Of a stretch of DNA of 64,000 bases, positions 1-11,011 are shown piece after piece. The translations under genes and the position numbers were made by a program. This DNA comes from Verticillium longisporum (lineage: Eukaryota; Ascomycota; Sordariomycetes; Glomerellales; Plectosphaerellaceae), in the NCBI GenBank assembly GCA_019188255.1, contig JAETXT010000003.1:2480001-2544000 (forward strand), read 5' to 3'. Position 1 is the first letter of the stretch. Every line of letters starts with the position of its first letter. The notes beneath the pieces were generated by a model. That model had not been told where the DNA came from, made no database searches, and saw only the letters and a list, made by a program, of their open reading frames with translations.

Positions 1-1934
1 AAAGATTGAACTATACTCAGGTGTGCTCGCAACTGTTCTTGGTTTTCGAGCGTCCTTTGGGAGGCTGACGTGAGCTTGCGGTGCAGACATCCCTGGCCCG
101 TATCGCTAGGCAAAGCCGAGGCCTTCGATGGTCGTTTCGCTTTCTTCATTGTTTGACAGACGCAACTAACAACGGCCGCAAGATATGACCAAAGCATTCC
201 GGTCGTCCTGTGAGTTTCTGCTGCTATGAGCTTTCCTCCCATCGCTGGCAAGCCATGGGCTACCATTCGTGCCTCTTACGGACCACCGGACCACGGCAAA
301 TATCGATTGAGTCCTTCGTCGCCATGAAGCATCCTGGTATGCTGCCAAGTATCAAAGAATCCTCCTTGGTGCCAACATCTCCTCTTCTGAACCCCAGTAT
401 GCCCGAATCTCATCACAGCGAGGTTTTCTCTGGCATCTCACCGCCTACGCTTTCCTACTCTTTCCGTTGCCACTGCACAGGCTTCACTTGGGCTGCAATG
501 AACCGTTGTCAACGAGGAGGTTGCCAGCGCCATCGTTCACACACCCATGGTCGGCGAGTATCTGAAAAATTACAATTTGTCGTTGTCTGATTTTGCCATG
601 TGTACATGTGAGCTGGTCCAATCATGCTGCCAACGAGCTTCCTGCCGTAAGAAGAATTGACAATCTAAGGCTCCTCACGTATCTTTTATTTCACCTGGGT
701 TCTTCTGTTGAAAGACGTCCCGTCTGTTCTGTTGGGCACCATCATTGCCAAACACCCTCGCACCAATTGCATTGAAGTCACCGCGCCGCTGTGCGCAACG
801 ATGGCACGTACCACGACCGCGGTTGGCTGTCCGCCATATATATTACAAACCATATGCTTCTTGACAACCATGTCGCCACGGCGTTCATGGCTTTCAGCTT
901 CTCCCTCCAGATACTAGAGATCATCTCCCGCGACGCTCCAGACGCTTCACTTATCGATATACCACAATCGGCTGGGCTTCGTCGACAGTATCATCTGCGC
1001 CGCTGCACAAGATATTTTACCTTTTCTGGCGTTGCGAGAGGCAATGCCATGGTGAGCCAGGGCACAGCGGCGAGGACAGACGTTTGTCTCCGTGATGGGC
1101 TGATTCAAGTTCTATAAGTACAATCTGTTAGTCGAGGAACCGCATAGAGGTTGTGGTAGTCAGGACACAGGCGGAGAACCCTGCTTCGGGTCGCTGATGT
1201 TCCGTCTGCTTTCTAGTCAAGTTTGGGGGGATCATCATACGAGTTGCCTGTCCCACTCAGCCGCTCATCGACAAACCTGGCTTAAGCCTCACCAATAGCT
1301 CAGCCCCTTCATCTCCGAACTCCCAATCGACAGCTACAATGTACCGTATAAGGCCACTCGGGCGCGCTAGCTCTGTCCACCTCCCCACACGGCACTTGCT
1401 CAATTGAAGAGACTATCGACGTGGGCTTGGCCAGCACCAGCAGTGATTCGCGGCGAGGCGTCTATGCACAGCAATCTCGACGAACACAATGCCTCTCAGC
1501 AACAGGACTCGCGGACCAAGGCCTTGTCTTACCCCTACACGTCTGAGGAAGAGAAAACACAAAAAGTCCCCCCGCATCGCAGCCTGGACATGTTTATTTT
1601 TCAAACACGTCGGAACATGCACCTTGTCTCGCCCGGCCCGCTCCACTCGGCGTTTTGGAACCGCCCGCGCTAATCTTCTCTCATTCCCACCTCCTGAATC
1701 TGACAGATCCAGGGGCCTGCACCTGAAAAATCAGGGGCGGAGAAAAAGACCATTGTCTTTTGAAATACTAGCCCCTCGCGCCGTTAGGCTGCCGACGAGG
1801 GGGAGGAATCTCGTCATCGTCTCGTCATTCTTTTGTTTTCTGACGCTTGGGGAATTTGTGCCCTGTCACGCTCGCTCGGGTCTTGGTGCCCATCACACTC
1901 TTTTTGTGGGGTTTTGATTTATATTGTTTGGATT
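1..1934. other. Region without a confident gene; possible decayed coding sequence
   Basis: No complete open frame has recognisable domains. Between about 210 and 1117 the plus strand gives short stretches that look protein-like in alternating frames: a Pro/Gly-rich stretch near 230-330, an amphipathic stretch near 500-600, and a hydrophobic stretch near 790-1000. They are separated by stops and frame changes and could be remnants of a broken gene. I could not match them to a family. From about 1680 onwards the sequence is the leader of the WSC-domain gene. Confidence 0.25.
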
Positions 1935-4892
1935 ATGGCGCGGTTTGCGAATATGGTGGTGTCGGCGACGGCCGTGTTTGCCGCGTCTGCACTCGGGCTC
2001 GCCACCGGCACGACCGAACATGGCGCGGCCGTCATCGCGAGGCAAGCAGATCCGGCTCGCCCTGCCGAGGTAGGCGAGTTTCAGCGGGTTGGGTGCTTCC
2101 AGATGTTTGATGCGACATACACCGAATCGCCGGCTACCACGACACTCGAATACTGTGCAGGGGTTTGCACAGGGCAAGGGGCAACATTTTTTGCTGTGCG
2201 GAACGGCGATACGTGCGCGTGCGGCGGAGCGTCTGGCACAACACAAGTGGACGAGGAACAATGCAATGTGCAATGCACAGATTCCGACGTGTTCTGCGGT
2301 GGCGTAGATGCGTTTGCAGTCTACGGGCCAGAGACACCCGATGTTGAGGAGCCCGAGAATCCTGATCCTGAGAACCCCGACCCTGCGGATCCCGCCGACG
2401 CATCTCCAGTCATTGTTGGAAACTACAACAGACTCGGCTGCTTCCAGTCAACATCTACTGGTGGCCTCGTCCTCTCGGGCGAGCCCACTGTCGACCCATC
2501 CCTGACGCTACAGACGTGTGCCACGACATGCCAGGGCTCCCGGTACTTCGGCGCTGCTGAGGGCAACACCTGCTATTGTGGCGACGAGCTCAGCGACCCC
2601 GAAGGTGTCCCTGGGCCCGATACAGAGTGTGCTTCGCCCTGCGCTGGCGACGCGTCCGTCTTCTGCGGCGGCGTGGAGCGCGTAGCGCTGTACGACCGAG
2701 GCACGGAGCTCCGACCGGCCGTTGTGGGGCCGTATTTTCGGCGCGGATGCCGGATCACCTCGGGCCTCACCGAATTCGCCCGATCGACCACCAGCACCGA
2801 CATGACGCTGCAGACATGCGCGGCCTTCTGCGACGGACTCCAATACTTTGGTGTCATTGACGGCCAACAGTGTCTGTGTGACGATGAAACTCTCAACGCC
2901 ACCGACTTTGCCGATGAGGAGCAGTGCAGCACCCCGTGCGGCGGCAACGAGGACCAGTACTGTGGCGGCGACACGCGCATGGCCCTGTACGACATGGGCG
3001 AGCCTCCCGAAGATGAGGGTGATGGCGACGGGGACGGGGACGGGGATGGAGACGGCGGAGACGGGGACGGCCAAGGCGACCCGCGGCCACCTGTCGTCGG
3101 TCCTTTCAACCGTGTCGGCTGCCAGACGTACTCGACGGACGTGATGGAGGACCCAGGCTTTGACGGTCAAGATTTCGAAGAGTTCGACATGTCGCTTGAT
3201 CTCTGCGCAGAGCTGTGCACTGACTATCGCTACTTCGCCACATATTTCCGCTTCCGCTGCGCGTGCCGCAACGAGCTCCGCGGCAACTCAGTACTTGTGC
3301 CCGAGGCAGAATGTGACCAGACCTGTCTTGGGAACATGACCCAAATCTGCAGCGGCAACCGAAGACTGGTCGTCTATGATAAAGAGGCCGACGTCGCTTC
3401 GCCCAGCTCCACCATCATCCCCCCTTCGGGCGTGTCATCCGGTGTGACGGTGCCAACGAGCGAGTCGACAACATTCCTCCTCTCCATCGGCGAAAACGAC
3501 ATTGATCAGCCGAGCGGCGGCGAAGAGGCGCCTACTTCACCGCCCATCCGCCGAGCCGCGCGAGCCTACGGGAGGCGCCAGAACGAGGATCTCCTGCTCG
3601 TCGGCAACTCGGGCCCCGTCGGCATTGACGAGTGTGCTTCAGCGACGACCTTCACCCTCACGACTGGCGGTGACGGCGGCCGTCTCGACTCCAACGGTAG
3701 TCCAGTCGTCACCGGGCAGGACATCACCTTTGTGGCCCTGTCTCCACTCGATGTACCGTCGGGTGGTGACATTGCAACCAGCTTCACCCTACTTGGCGAC
3801 GAGCTCGCGTGGGTAAATCCCAGCTTCTTCGGCGGCCGCGCAGGCTTCTGTCTCGATGACCAAGACGTCTTGTATGCCACGTTTACCGATCCCGACGGCA
3901 CAGATTATCCACTGAATTGCTTCGTGACGCGGCTGTTTGCTGTCTCGAGTAAGTTGGCTCTGTTTTGGGTCTCGTGCTCTCGTGTCGGAGGACTATCGCT
4001 AATGACGAACCCTTTTTTTTTAGCTTCTGTTTGCGCGGCGCCGTCATCTGTGCCTCCGTCACAGCCGATATCATCAGCGCCATCCTCGATGCCGTCATCG
4101 ATGCCTTCATCGATGCCAGCTTCAGCACCATCTTCAGTGCCGTCCTCGATGCCGTCCTCAATGCCTTCCCTGGCCCCCTCGTCTCTTCCATCCTCCATAC
4201 TTCCCTCATCTGTCCTCCCCTCGCTAGGCCCCTCATCTCTCCCGCCGTCGGTAGCACCGTCCAGTGAGCCGCCAGTCCCCTCTTCTGCGGAACCTTCCAC
4301 GCCTGTCTCCGGTATGCCATCAATCTCGCCATCTCTGCTGCCCTCCTCCATCATTCCATCAGTGGCCCCGTCTGTCGTCTCATCGGCACCGGTCTACTCT
4401 GTCCCGTCGGCACCACCATCGGCACAGCCCTCATCCGTCTCCTGCTCCACGCTTTCCTCAGCCTCGCCATCCAGGTCCGGATCAGAGCCTGTATCTCCCT
4501 CTACCGCAGCGCCAACCTCGCTGCCGGTCTCCGTCTCGGGTTCGCACTCCACATTCTCGACCAAGACTCTATCCGGCTCACTCTCTGTCCCGCCTCATCC
4601 GCCCTACAACCCACCAAGCTCGACGCGAGGCGCCCGCAGCACGACCAAGGAGACCGAGACGGGCATCGTCTCGGCGCTACCGACAGCGGTCGACACGACC
4701 ACAACGACGGCGAAGCCGGCCGCGTCGACAAAGCCCGTCGTCGTGCACGGCACGTTGACGTTGCCGCCGGGCCTGTACACGACGCCCGTGGCCGGCGGGG
4801 TGTGCAGGATCGTCACCAAGTCGTGGATCGAAGGCGAGACGACCTTCTTGGGCGAGCCGCAACCCACGGCGGCGTGCTGCGGTAGGACCTGA
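1935..4892 (+). CDS. Secreted protein with four WSC domains and a Ser/Pro-rich stalk
   Basis: Predicted extracellular or wall-associated carbohydrate-binding protein of about 960 residues. I chose the ATG at 1935 because it opens a signal peptide (hydrophobic run to about residue 25); the reading frame continues 34 codons upstream but looks like leader. Four Cys-rich WSC domains follow. Each starts with a VGxFxRxGC-like motif and ends in CGG or CSG plus a Tyr-Asp or Tyr-Gly tail, at roughly residues 45-135, 155-250, 255-350 and 380-480. An acidic Asp/Gly linker separates WSC3 from WSC4. A globular segment at about 550-670 resembles a domain seen in other fungal extracellular proteins (DUF7908-like, from memory). 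After it come a mucin-like Ser/Pro/Met repeat stalk and a short Cys-containing end. An in-phase 75-nt intron (3949-4023, GTAAGT...TTTTAG) lies at the start of the stalk and has no stop, so readthrough also keeps the frame. Known WSC proteins bind wall glucans or sense stress; the exact role here is inferred. Confidence 0.85.
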   Translation: MARFANMVVSATAVFAASALGLATGTTEHGAAVIARQADPARPAEVGEFQRVGCFQMFDATYTESPATTTLEYCAGVCTGQGATFFAVRNGDTCACGGASGTTQVDEEQCNVQCTDSDVFCGGVDAFAVYGPETPDVEEPENPDPENPDPADPADASPVIVGNYNRLGCFQSTSTGGLVLSGEPTVDPSLTLQTCATTCQGSRYFGAAEGNTCYCGDELSDPEGVPGPDTECASPCAGDASVFCGGVERVALYDRGTELRPAVVGPYFRRGCRITSGLTEFARSTTSTDMTLQTCAAFCDGLQYFGVIDGQQCLCDDETLNATDFADEEQCSTPCGGNEDQYCGGDTRMALYDMGEPPEDEGDGDGDGDGDGDGGDGDGQGDPRPPVVGPFNRVGCQTYSTDVMEDPGFDGQDFEEFDMSLDLCAELCTDYRYFATYFRFRCACRNELRGNSVLVPEAECDQTCLGNMTQICSGNRRLVVYDKEADVASPSSTIIPPSGVSSGVTVPTSESTTFLLSIGENDIDQPSGGEEAPTSPPIRRAARAYGRRQNEDLLLVGNSGPVGIDECASATTFTLTTGGDGGRLDSNGSPVVTGQDITFVALSPLDVPSGGDIATSFTLLGDELAWVNPSFFGGRAGFCLDDQDVLYATFTDPDGTDYPLNCFVTRLFAVSSKLALFWVSCSRVGGLSLMTNPFFLASVCAAPSSVPPSQPISSAPSSMPSSMPSSMPASAPSSVPSSMPSSMPSLAPSSLPSSILPSSVLPSLGPSSLPPSVAPSSEPPVPSSAEPSTPVSGMPSISPSLLPSSIIPSVAPSVVSSAPVYSVPSAPPSAQPSSVSCSTLSSASPSRSGSEPVSPSTAAPTSLPVSVSGSHSTFSTKTLSGSLSVPPHPPYNPPSSTRGARSTTKETETGIVSALPTAVDTTTTTAKPAASTKPVVVHGTLTLPPGLYTTPVAGGVCRIVTKSWIEGETTFLGEPQPTAACCGRT
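3949..4023 (+). other. Stop-free in-phase intron in the WSC gene
   Basis: GTAAGT donor and a T-rich tract ending TTTTTTTTAG. The length is 75 nt, a multiple of three, with no stop, so retention would insert 25 hydrophobic residues between the globular domain and the Ser/Pro stalk. Confidence 0.7.
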
Positions 4893-5335
4893 GAGCTCGG
4901 ATGAACATATTTGTGTAGTATTTAGACTGATATATGGGTTGGTGGGACGGTGTCTGACGGGTGCATGTTGCTTGATCTTTTGACATTTTTCTGCTTTTGG
5001 GGGGGCGCACGCTAGATATCATTTGATTTCGACTGAATTGGAAAGCCTTGACTCAAAAACCGAATGACATGCCACTCTGATGTTGTATGCTTGACGCTGA
5101 TATCTGGAGCCTCTCGCGTCAACATGAGGGACAAGTATGTGAGTCTGGTGCCACAGCCACTCGTAAATTCTCTGCCCGTGGTCCATGTCGCTGATCCCCA
5201 TCGATCATCTGTCTCCCACTCACTGAGAACTTACTGCAAGCATTTTCATCAAGGTACAAATCCCCAAGCCTGTCAGAGCACCATCCAGACAAAAGGTGAA
5301 TTGGCTCAACCTCAGCCGTGTCAGCAAAAGTAGAA
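4893..5335. other. Intergenic, WSC gene 3' flank
   Basis: No open frame with coding character. It contains the 3' untranslated region of the WSC gene and, at 5326-5329 on the plus strand, the A-run that reads as the T-run terminator of the minus-strand tRNA-Ser. Confidence 0.6.
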
Positions 5336-5417
5336 CGACGAGAGCAGGATTTGAACCTGCGCCACCGAAGTGAATAGATCTCTAGTCTATCGCATTAGAC
5401 CACTCTGCCATCTCGCC
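5336..5417 (-). tRNA. tRNA-Ser(AGA)
   Basis: The minus strand folds as an 82-nt class II tRNA. The 7-bp acceptor stem is GGCGAGA with TCTCGTC (one G-U pair), with discriminator G as in serine tRNAs. The anticodon stem ATAGA/TCTAT encloses a loop CTAGAGA, giving anticodon AGA. A long variable arm is present, with a T arm carrying GGTTCAAATCC (B box). The D arm carries TGGCAGAGTGG (A box). There is no intron and CCA is not encoded, as expected for eukaryotes. A T-run terminator lies just downstream. Confidence 0.96.
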
Positions 5418-5754
5418 AGATGCTGTGACATCGAGGTCGAATCTGCGGGATTATGTTGCAACAAGCTCCACCCCTGGCCCGACGCTGACCGCTCTCGGGA
5501 CAAAGTCCTGCGTAGTGGGTCACGGAGATCGTGACGATCGAGGCGCGGGAGGAAACTGAACATTCAAAAAACTCCGGCGCAAGAATGACAGGACAGATCG
5601 GCTTGCGTGTTTGAGCTGTCGGCATGAGCAGTGCGTTTCACCCGGCTTTTGTCGTTGCACCCCATTATTGGGAAGCCTCAGACAGCACTTCAACTTGAAT
5701 GGATATCTATTATGGTCTGTTCGTAATGTACAACTAGCGCCACCATGCTTTAGA
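5418..5754. other. Intergenic between tRNA-Ser and the EMC1 3' end
   Basis: I see no gene here. It is the upstream flank of the tRNA and the 3' untranslated region of EMC1. Confidence 0.6.
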
Positions 5755-8700
5755 TCACCTGGGCGCCGTCCAGCGCAGATCCGTCTGCTTCCTCCGGACC
5801 TGTAGATTGTTAGCAAGTGCTCTCGATACTCAAAAGACGCAAATGACCGGGGCGAAAATGAGGAGTAGAACGACGTACAATAGGCTTCAACGCAGCCACG
5901 CCAGCCACGAGGGCGAGCACGGTGCCGATGAGGGTCACCTTGTCGAAGCCCTTGCCGAGAATGTCAAACGACAGGCTCGGCGCGAGGCGGGTGCCGAAGA
6001 TGTCGATACCGTAGGCAAAGACGAGAGTCGTGCTCTCGAGCAGGGCCGGGGTCGCGATGATGTCCTTGACGCCGATGACGTCGCGCTGGTGGGTGATGAC
6101 CTGGCGGGGATCGACCTCGATGACAGGTGTGTACCGGATGAGGCCCTCGGCCTCGACCTCCTGGGCCGTGGGATCGCGACCGACAGTGCGGCGAGGCTCG
6201 AGTACCTGGCGGGGCAGGCCAGCGATGCCGTGCGTCTCGGGCTGGTAGCCGAGGAGCTGCCTGTTGGTGATGCCCTGACGCGTCTGTGTGACGGCAAGGG
6301 CGACAATGGGCGCGGACAGGACCCATGCCTGCGACACGAGGAAGGGAGTGGGGGCTCCCGTGGGCTCGTCGACCGTCTCGATAGAGGAGAAGTTGGCAGC
6401 GGAGCCCAGAGGGCCGCGGTCGTTGGACTCATTGCTCTCGTACAGGTCCGTGACGACGATCTGGTATCCCTTGAGCGACTGCCCGGAAAGCGCATGGCCC
6501 TGGGCGTCCTTGAGTGCGTACTGTCCGAAGAAGGTACAGGCGTACCAGTTCTCGGCAACGGCGCAGTCAATGGTCTTGGAAGCGTCGACTCCCTCGTACG
6601 TCTTGGAGGACAGGATCTGGCCAGAGACGGTGTCCAGGAGGTAGATGGTCAGGGTGGATGTTGCCGCGCTCGTGGCCGCAACGACGGCCGTGTTGGGGTT
6701 TAGGTACTTGTACTTGACTTTGCGATCACCAAGAACCCTGCCGATCTGAGCGACAGGGTCGTGCGAGGCACGCGTGGCCACCTCGACGATGGTCTGTCCG
6801 CCGGGCGGCAGGAAGGTCCAGGAAACAACCTCCTTGGCAGAGCCCTCGACGCCTGACCAGGTGAGGCCCTTGAGCCCGCCGTCGGTGCTGCGGACAACGA
6901 CCGTCTGCTCGGGCGTCCACTCGGCAGGAACATCGCCAACCTTGCCATCGACACCAATGGGAAGAAGCCATTGGCCGGAAGCGCTGTCGACAATGGCAGT
7001 GGCCTCCACCTTGGGCCAGGCGCCCTCGGGAAGCACTTCGATGATCTCGCCTGTGGTGGTCTTGGCTACGACCTGCTCGCCGTTGGATCCACGAATGGTG
7101 ACGAGGCCCCTGTGGTCCTCAACAAAAATACCTTTCACATCCCAGGTCTGGCCCGAAGGGATGGCAAATGCGGCGGAGGACCACGCAACCTTTCCGTGGT
7201 TGCCAATGTCAAGGCCGTAAACCCTGCCACGACGCGTGGCCAAGATGGCGAGCTTGTTGAAGCCAAAGCTGTCCCTGTGAAGGCCGTCCTTCTTGACAGG
7301 AGCGTCAGAGCCCGTGATGCTGCTGATGAGTCGCTGGGGAATAGAGGCAAGCCAGTCCGGCAGCTGCTCGAGGTCCTTGAGGTGACGCTGGACGCGGTGG
7401 ACATAGGCGGACACGACGTTGCTATGGGCCTCCTCCTCGAGCACCTTGGCGTACTGGACATTCTCGGGGAACTCGGCGAAAGCAGCGGCAACGGCGCCCG
7501 TCAGGCCTTCAGGGCGGCTCCAAGCCAGATCACCGTTGCGGACAAGCACCCAGTCGTCCGAGCGGGTGAGAGCGGCGGCTCGAACAGCGTACGAGTCGTC
7601 GGGCTTCCTGATGACCTCGGACACGCCGTGGATCACCTGAGAGCTCTCCGTGTTGGGCTTGTACGGCCAGCGTCCGAGGATGGCATGCGACTCGGAGGAG
7701 GTGAGGATGACCTCGTCGTCGGTGATGCGGGTGAACCAGACATTGGCACCCTGGGAGCTGGTCGAGAAGGCACCGACGCCGGGCAGCAGAGGAAGCTCGT
7801 AAGCCTTGGTGACGGCGCTGGTCTTGAGGTCAATGTGGTAGACGTCGGCCTTGTTGGCGGTGGGCGTGCGGCTATGAACGAGGAAGTGAGGCTCCGACTG
7901 CAAGTGGTGAGGCGCATGAATGGCAACGTCGGTGGTGTCAGCAGGCAGGGGGAACTCGTGCTTCTTCTTAGTGCCGAGGACGTTGACGTAGAGCTTGGAG
8001 CGACCCTTGTCGGCCCAGGCGACAATGGGAGAAGCCGAGTTGGCGCCGACGAACATGATGTCGTCCTTGCTGTCGACATCACCCTTGGTGCCAAGAAGGA
8101 TCTCGTTGACGCGCTTGCCGGTGTGGATGTCGAGGACGGAGACCCTCAGGCCGTACGAGGTCAGGGTGCCGTAGAGGCTGACGACGAAGATCTTCTCAAT
8201 GTTGGTCGAGACCTGGATAGGGACGTCGTTGACGGCATCACTGATCTCCCAGACCACAGCACCGGTCTGGCCATTGAGCCTCCTCAGGGTCGTCGCACCG
8301 TTGTCCTCCTCGAACAGCGCCAGCACGTCTTTGCGGTCGTTTTCGGTCAGCTCCATGACCTCGAGGTCCTTGACATGGCCAGTGAAATCCAGCCACCAGG
8401 CGCTGCGTCCGGACAGGGCGTTCCACGCCTGGACCGAGTGGCCATAGGCAGTCACGATCCAGTTCTCTCCCTCGGCGGCGCGCAGGTGGCCTCCCCCATT
8501 GGTGATGTTTCCCGTCAGGGACTGTCTCCAGACAACCCCGCCATTGCTGGGGTTGATGGCGCCGACGACGCCGACGTCGCTCAGGGTGTAGAGGAGGCTC
8601 GCCTTGTCGTCTCTCCTGGGGCGGTGGAAGAGAGTCGTCTCGATCTGCGGCAGGCCGATGAGTTCGTGGTGGTAGTCAATGTCGCCGACCTCATCCTGGT

Positions 8701-8770
8701 ACATGGCCTGGACGGCCGAAGTGGCAGCAACCAGCAGTAACGCCGGCGAGCGCCAGAGCGAGGGCCGCAT
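5755..8770 (-). CDS. EMC1: ER membrane protein complex subunit 1
   Basis: Large lumenal scaffold subunit of the EMC insertase, which places tail-anchored and multipass proteins in the ER membrane. The start at 8770 opens a signal peptide ending near Ala-Val-Gln-Ala; further upstream is only leader. The product is about 978 residues, normal for the family. It has a PQQ-like beta-propeller N-terminal half (repeated Trp/Gly blades, for example around NPSNGGVVWRQSL) and a DUF1620-type C-terminal region ending in one transmembrane segment. The 3' end needs a 79-nt intron at 5800-5878 (GTACGT...GCTAAC...CTACAG). Splicing changes the tail to VRRKQTDLRWTAPR and stop at 5755; unspliced reading gives an unrelated end at 5810. 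It is divergent from ISY1. Confidence 0.95.
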
Positions 8771-9622
8771 AGTGAGAACTTGCCAGAGGCTTCCCAGTGA
8801 TGTTTCGTTTGACTCGGATAGGTTTTCGAGACGACGAGGGCTGAGCTGGGTGGTGCCTCGAAGCTTGTCGGAGTGGATGGGCGTTGGGAGGTAGGTGGTC
8901 GAAGGATGTGGAGGTGGAGCTACGTAAGATGCCCCGGTCCCGCCTTGGATTTGGGGAAGCACGAATTCTGGCAGCTCCTCATGGCACATGTCACGTGCAG
9001 CTCTGCAGCTCACCACCATCTTGAGCATCATGTCTCCAAACGAAGCCAAACGCGTCTTCATGCCAACACAGTTGGAACAACATATTTGTATCACTAGAAT
9101 TCCAGGGACGCGGATAATACTACATTGGCAATAGATCTTAGGTCCAGAGAGTCGTCTTGCGTTGTGTATCCATGTATTCACTGGTGACGAATTAGCGGGC
9201 AGTTTATTGGCATTGCGAACCGCCCAAGGCATTGGCCAGACGTTGCTACAAGACAACTATCTGAAAGTACATGAGCTGCAACCTGCGAGTCCGTTGCTAG
9301 GAAGCATGGCCTTGCAAGACGATATCGCTTCCATTGTGAGTTGGGTGCTCCAGTACACCTTATCCTGTCAGCAAGGCAGTAAGTACATTGATCCACAATG
9401 TGCCAAAAGTCAAGTTTCACGTGACTAGACGCCCGGCAAGTCGTGAATGGGAACGCCGACTCTACGGTATTGCATTCGCGCCAGCCACGACCCTTGTCCC
9501 ATCAGCCTCGCCATTCATTGACTTTCATCCTGCAACCTCAACACCATACCAGACATTTCCGACCACCCTAGGTCTCCCACAATTCCTGCTCCTTCAGCAC
9601 CACCCCCCGAAATTCTTCCAAG
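8771..9622. promoter_or_regulatory. Shared divergent promoter region EMC1 / ISY1
   Basis: 852 bp separate two divergent housekeeping genes. No conserved coding is seen. Short upstream open frames are present on the EMC1 side. No specific TATA box or factor site can be assigned with confidence. Confidence 0.5.
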
Positions 9623-10432
9623 ATGGTCAGCTGGCCCCAAGAATCCCCCTCTGTCTGCGCCAATGCAGCATGCAATGCTAACGAGAAATGGGTGTAGGCG
9701 CGCAATTCAGAAAAAGCCCAGTCGATGCTCTTCCGCTTCCGCGAGGCCCAGGCCGCGGACCTCGGCATCATCGACGTCGGGCGCACGCGGCGGCCCAAGA
9801 TGATCACAGAGGTGACAGCGATCCCGACGTGCGAAAAGTGGCGCGGCCAGGTGCTCAAGGAGATCTCGCGCAAGGTGTCGCGCATCCACGAGACGAGCCT
9901 CAGCGACTACCAGGTGCGCGACCTCAACGACGAGATCAACAAGCTCATGCGCGAGAAGTACATGTGGGAGGTGCAGATCCGCAACCTCGGCGGGCCCAAC
10001 TACATGCGCGGCGGCACCAAGATGTACGACGAGGCCGGCCGCGAGATCCCCGGCGGCGGCAAGGGGTACCGCTACTTTGGCCGCGCCAAGGAGCTGCCGG
10101 GCGTCAAGGAGCTGTTCGAGGCTGCGCGGTCGCTGGGGAACGAGGACAAGGCCGCCAAGGGCCGCGAGCAGAGACCGCGCGTCTACGTCGACGCCGCCTA
10201 CTACGGCTACGCGCCCGACGAGGAGGACGACGAGCTGCTGCAGTACGAGGCCCAGAAGGAGGCCGAGGCGACCGAACACATGGCCAACACGGGCAAGCAG
10301 GAGGCGCCGCCAGGCTGGGAACCGCTGCCTGGTGATTCTGGGGACGGCCAGGTCTGGGTGCTGCCAACGTTGGAGGAGGTGCAGGAGGAGCTGATAGACC
10401 GGAGGAGGAAACGACTGCTCGATCAACTATGA
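9623..10432 (+). CDS. ISY1: Pre-mRNA splicing factor Isy1
   Basis: Member of the Prp19-associated (NTC) spliceosome complex, which supports catalytic-step fidelity in the nucleus. After splicing the product starts MARNSEKAQSMLFRFREAQ, the family's invariant N-terminus. It then follows the Isy1 helical region (RPKMITEV, KEISRKVSRIH, DLNDEINKLMREKYMWE, LGGPNYM). The start codon sits alone: exon 1 contributes only ATG (9623-9625), followed by a 72-nt intron 9626-9697 (GTCAGC...GCTAAC...GTGTAG). The remaining 735 nt are one exon. Total length is 245 residues, close to other fungal Isy1 proteins. Starting at the internal ATG at 9725 would lose the conserved first ten residues. Confidence 0.95.
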
Positions 10433-11011
10433 GGCGGAGGATCAGTTTTTGCACCACGAGAGCATATCTACCTGCACGAAAGGGCATCACGACAGGAGTT
10501 ACTATGGGGTTCAGTGCAGCGGCCACCACGACGTGCTGGCGAAAGGTAATCGGTCGAAGTGCCTGACGTACGCCAGGGGAAAAGTCGGGAAACGACAGAT
10601 CGCCTAGGTACCGATCAGTGTGCCTATGAAACGGCACCGCGTCTTCACGACCACCTCTGAAGCCTCGCTCGGAGACAGAAAAAAGCCGGGGCTATCAGGC
10701 TGCACGCTGCGCCATAGGCATGATATGCCCTTGCCAAACACTCTTATACCCAACCAACTGCGGTAGCTGAAAGATGCATAGCAAGCCAAACAGTAAGGCC
10801 TTCCTTGGGTTTAAAGGAGAGAGGTCCGCACAACACATCACATAGCTCCGAACTCTCCAATCCAAACCGATATGTCAGTCCTATACACAACATAATTCGA
10901 AGACCGTCAATGACAAGAGAAATTTCACTCAAGTTGGCTATAATGTTGTCATCGCTCACGCTATAGTAACAAATCACATTATCCCCCTCCCCCTTCCCCT
11001 CCACATCAACC
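10433..11011. other. Convergent intergenic region between ISY1 and the fasciclin gene
   Basis: 579 bp of 3' flanking sequence for two convergent genes. I see no open frame of interest, RNA gene or repeat. Confidence 0.6.

Noticed and set aside
5807..6703. 298-codon plus-strand frame
   Set aside because: Antisense shadow of the EMC1 C-terminal region.
6971..8740. 589-codon open frame on the plus strand
   Set aside because: Lies wholly antisense to EMC1, whose sequence matches a known family; it arises from GC-rich codon bias.
8771..9256. 162-codon N-terminal extension of EMC1
   Set aside because: The signal peptide begins at 8770; the upstream part is not conserved-looking.
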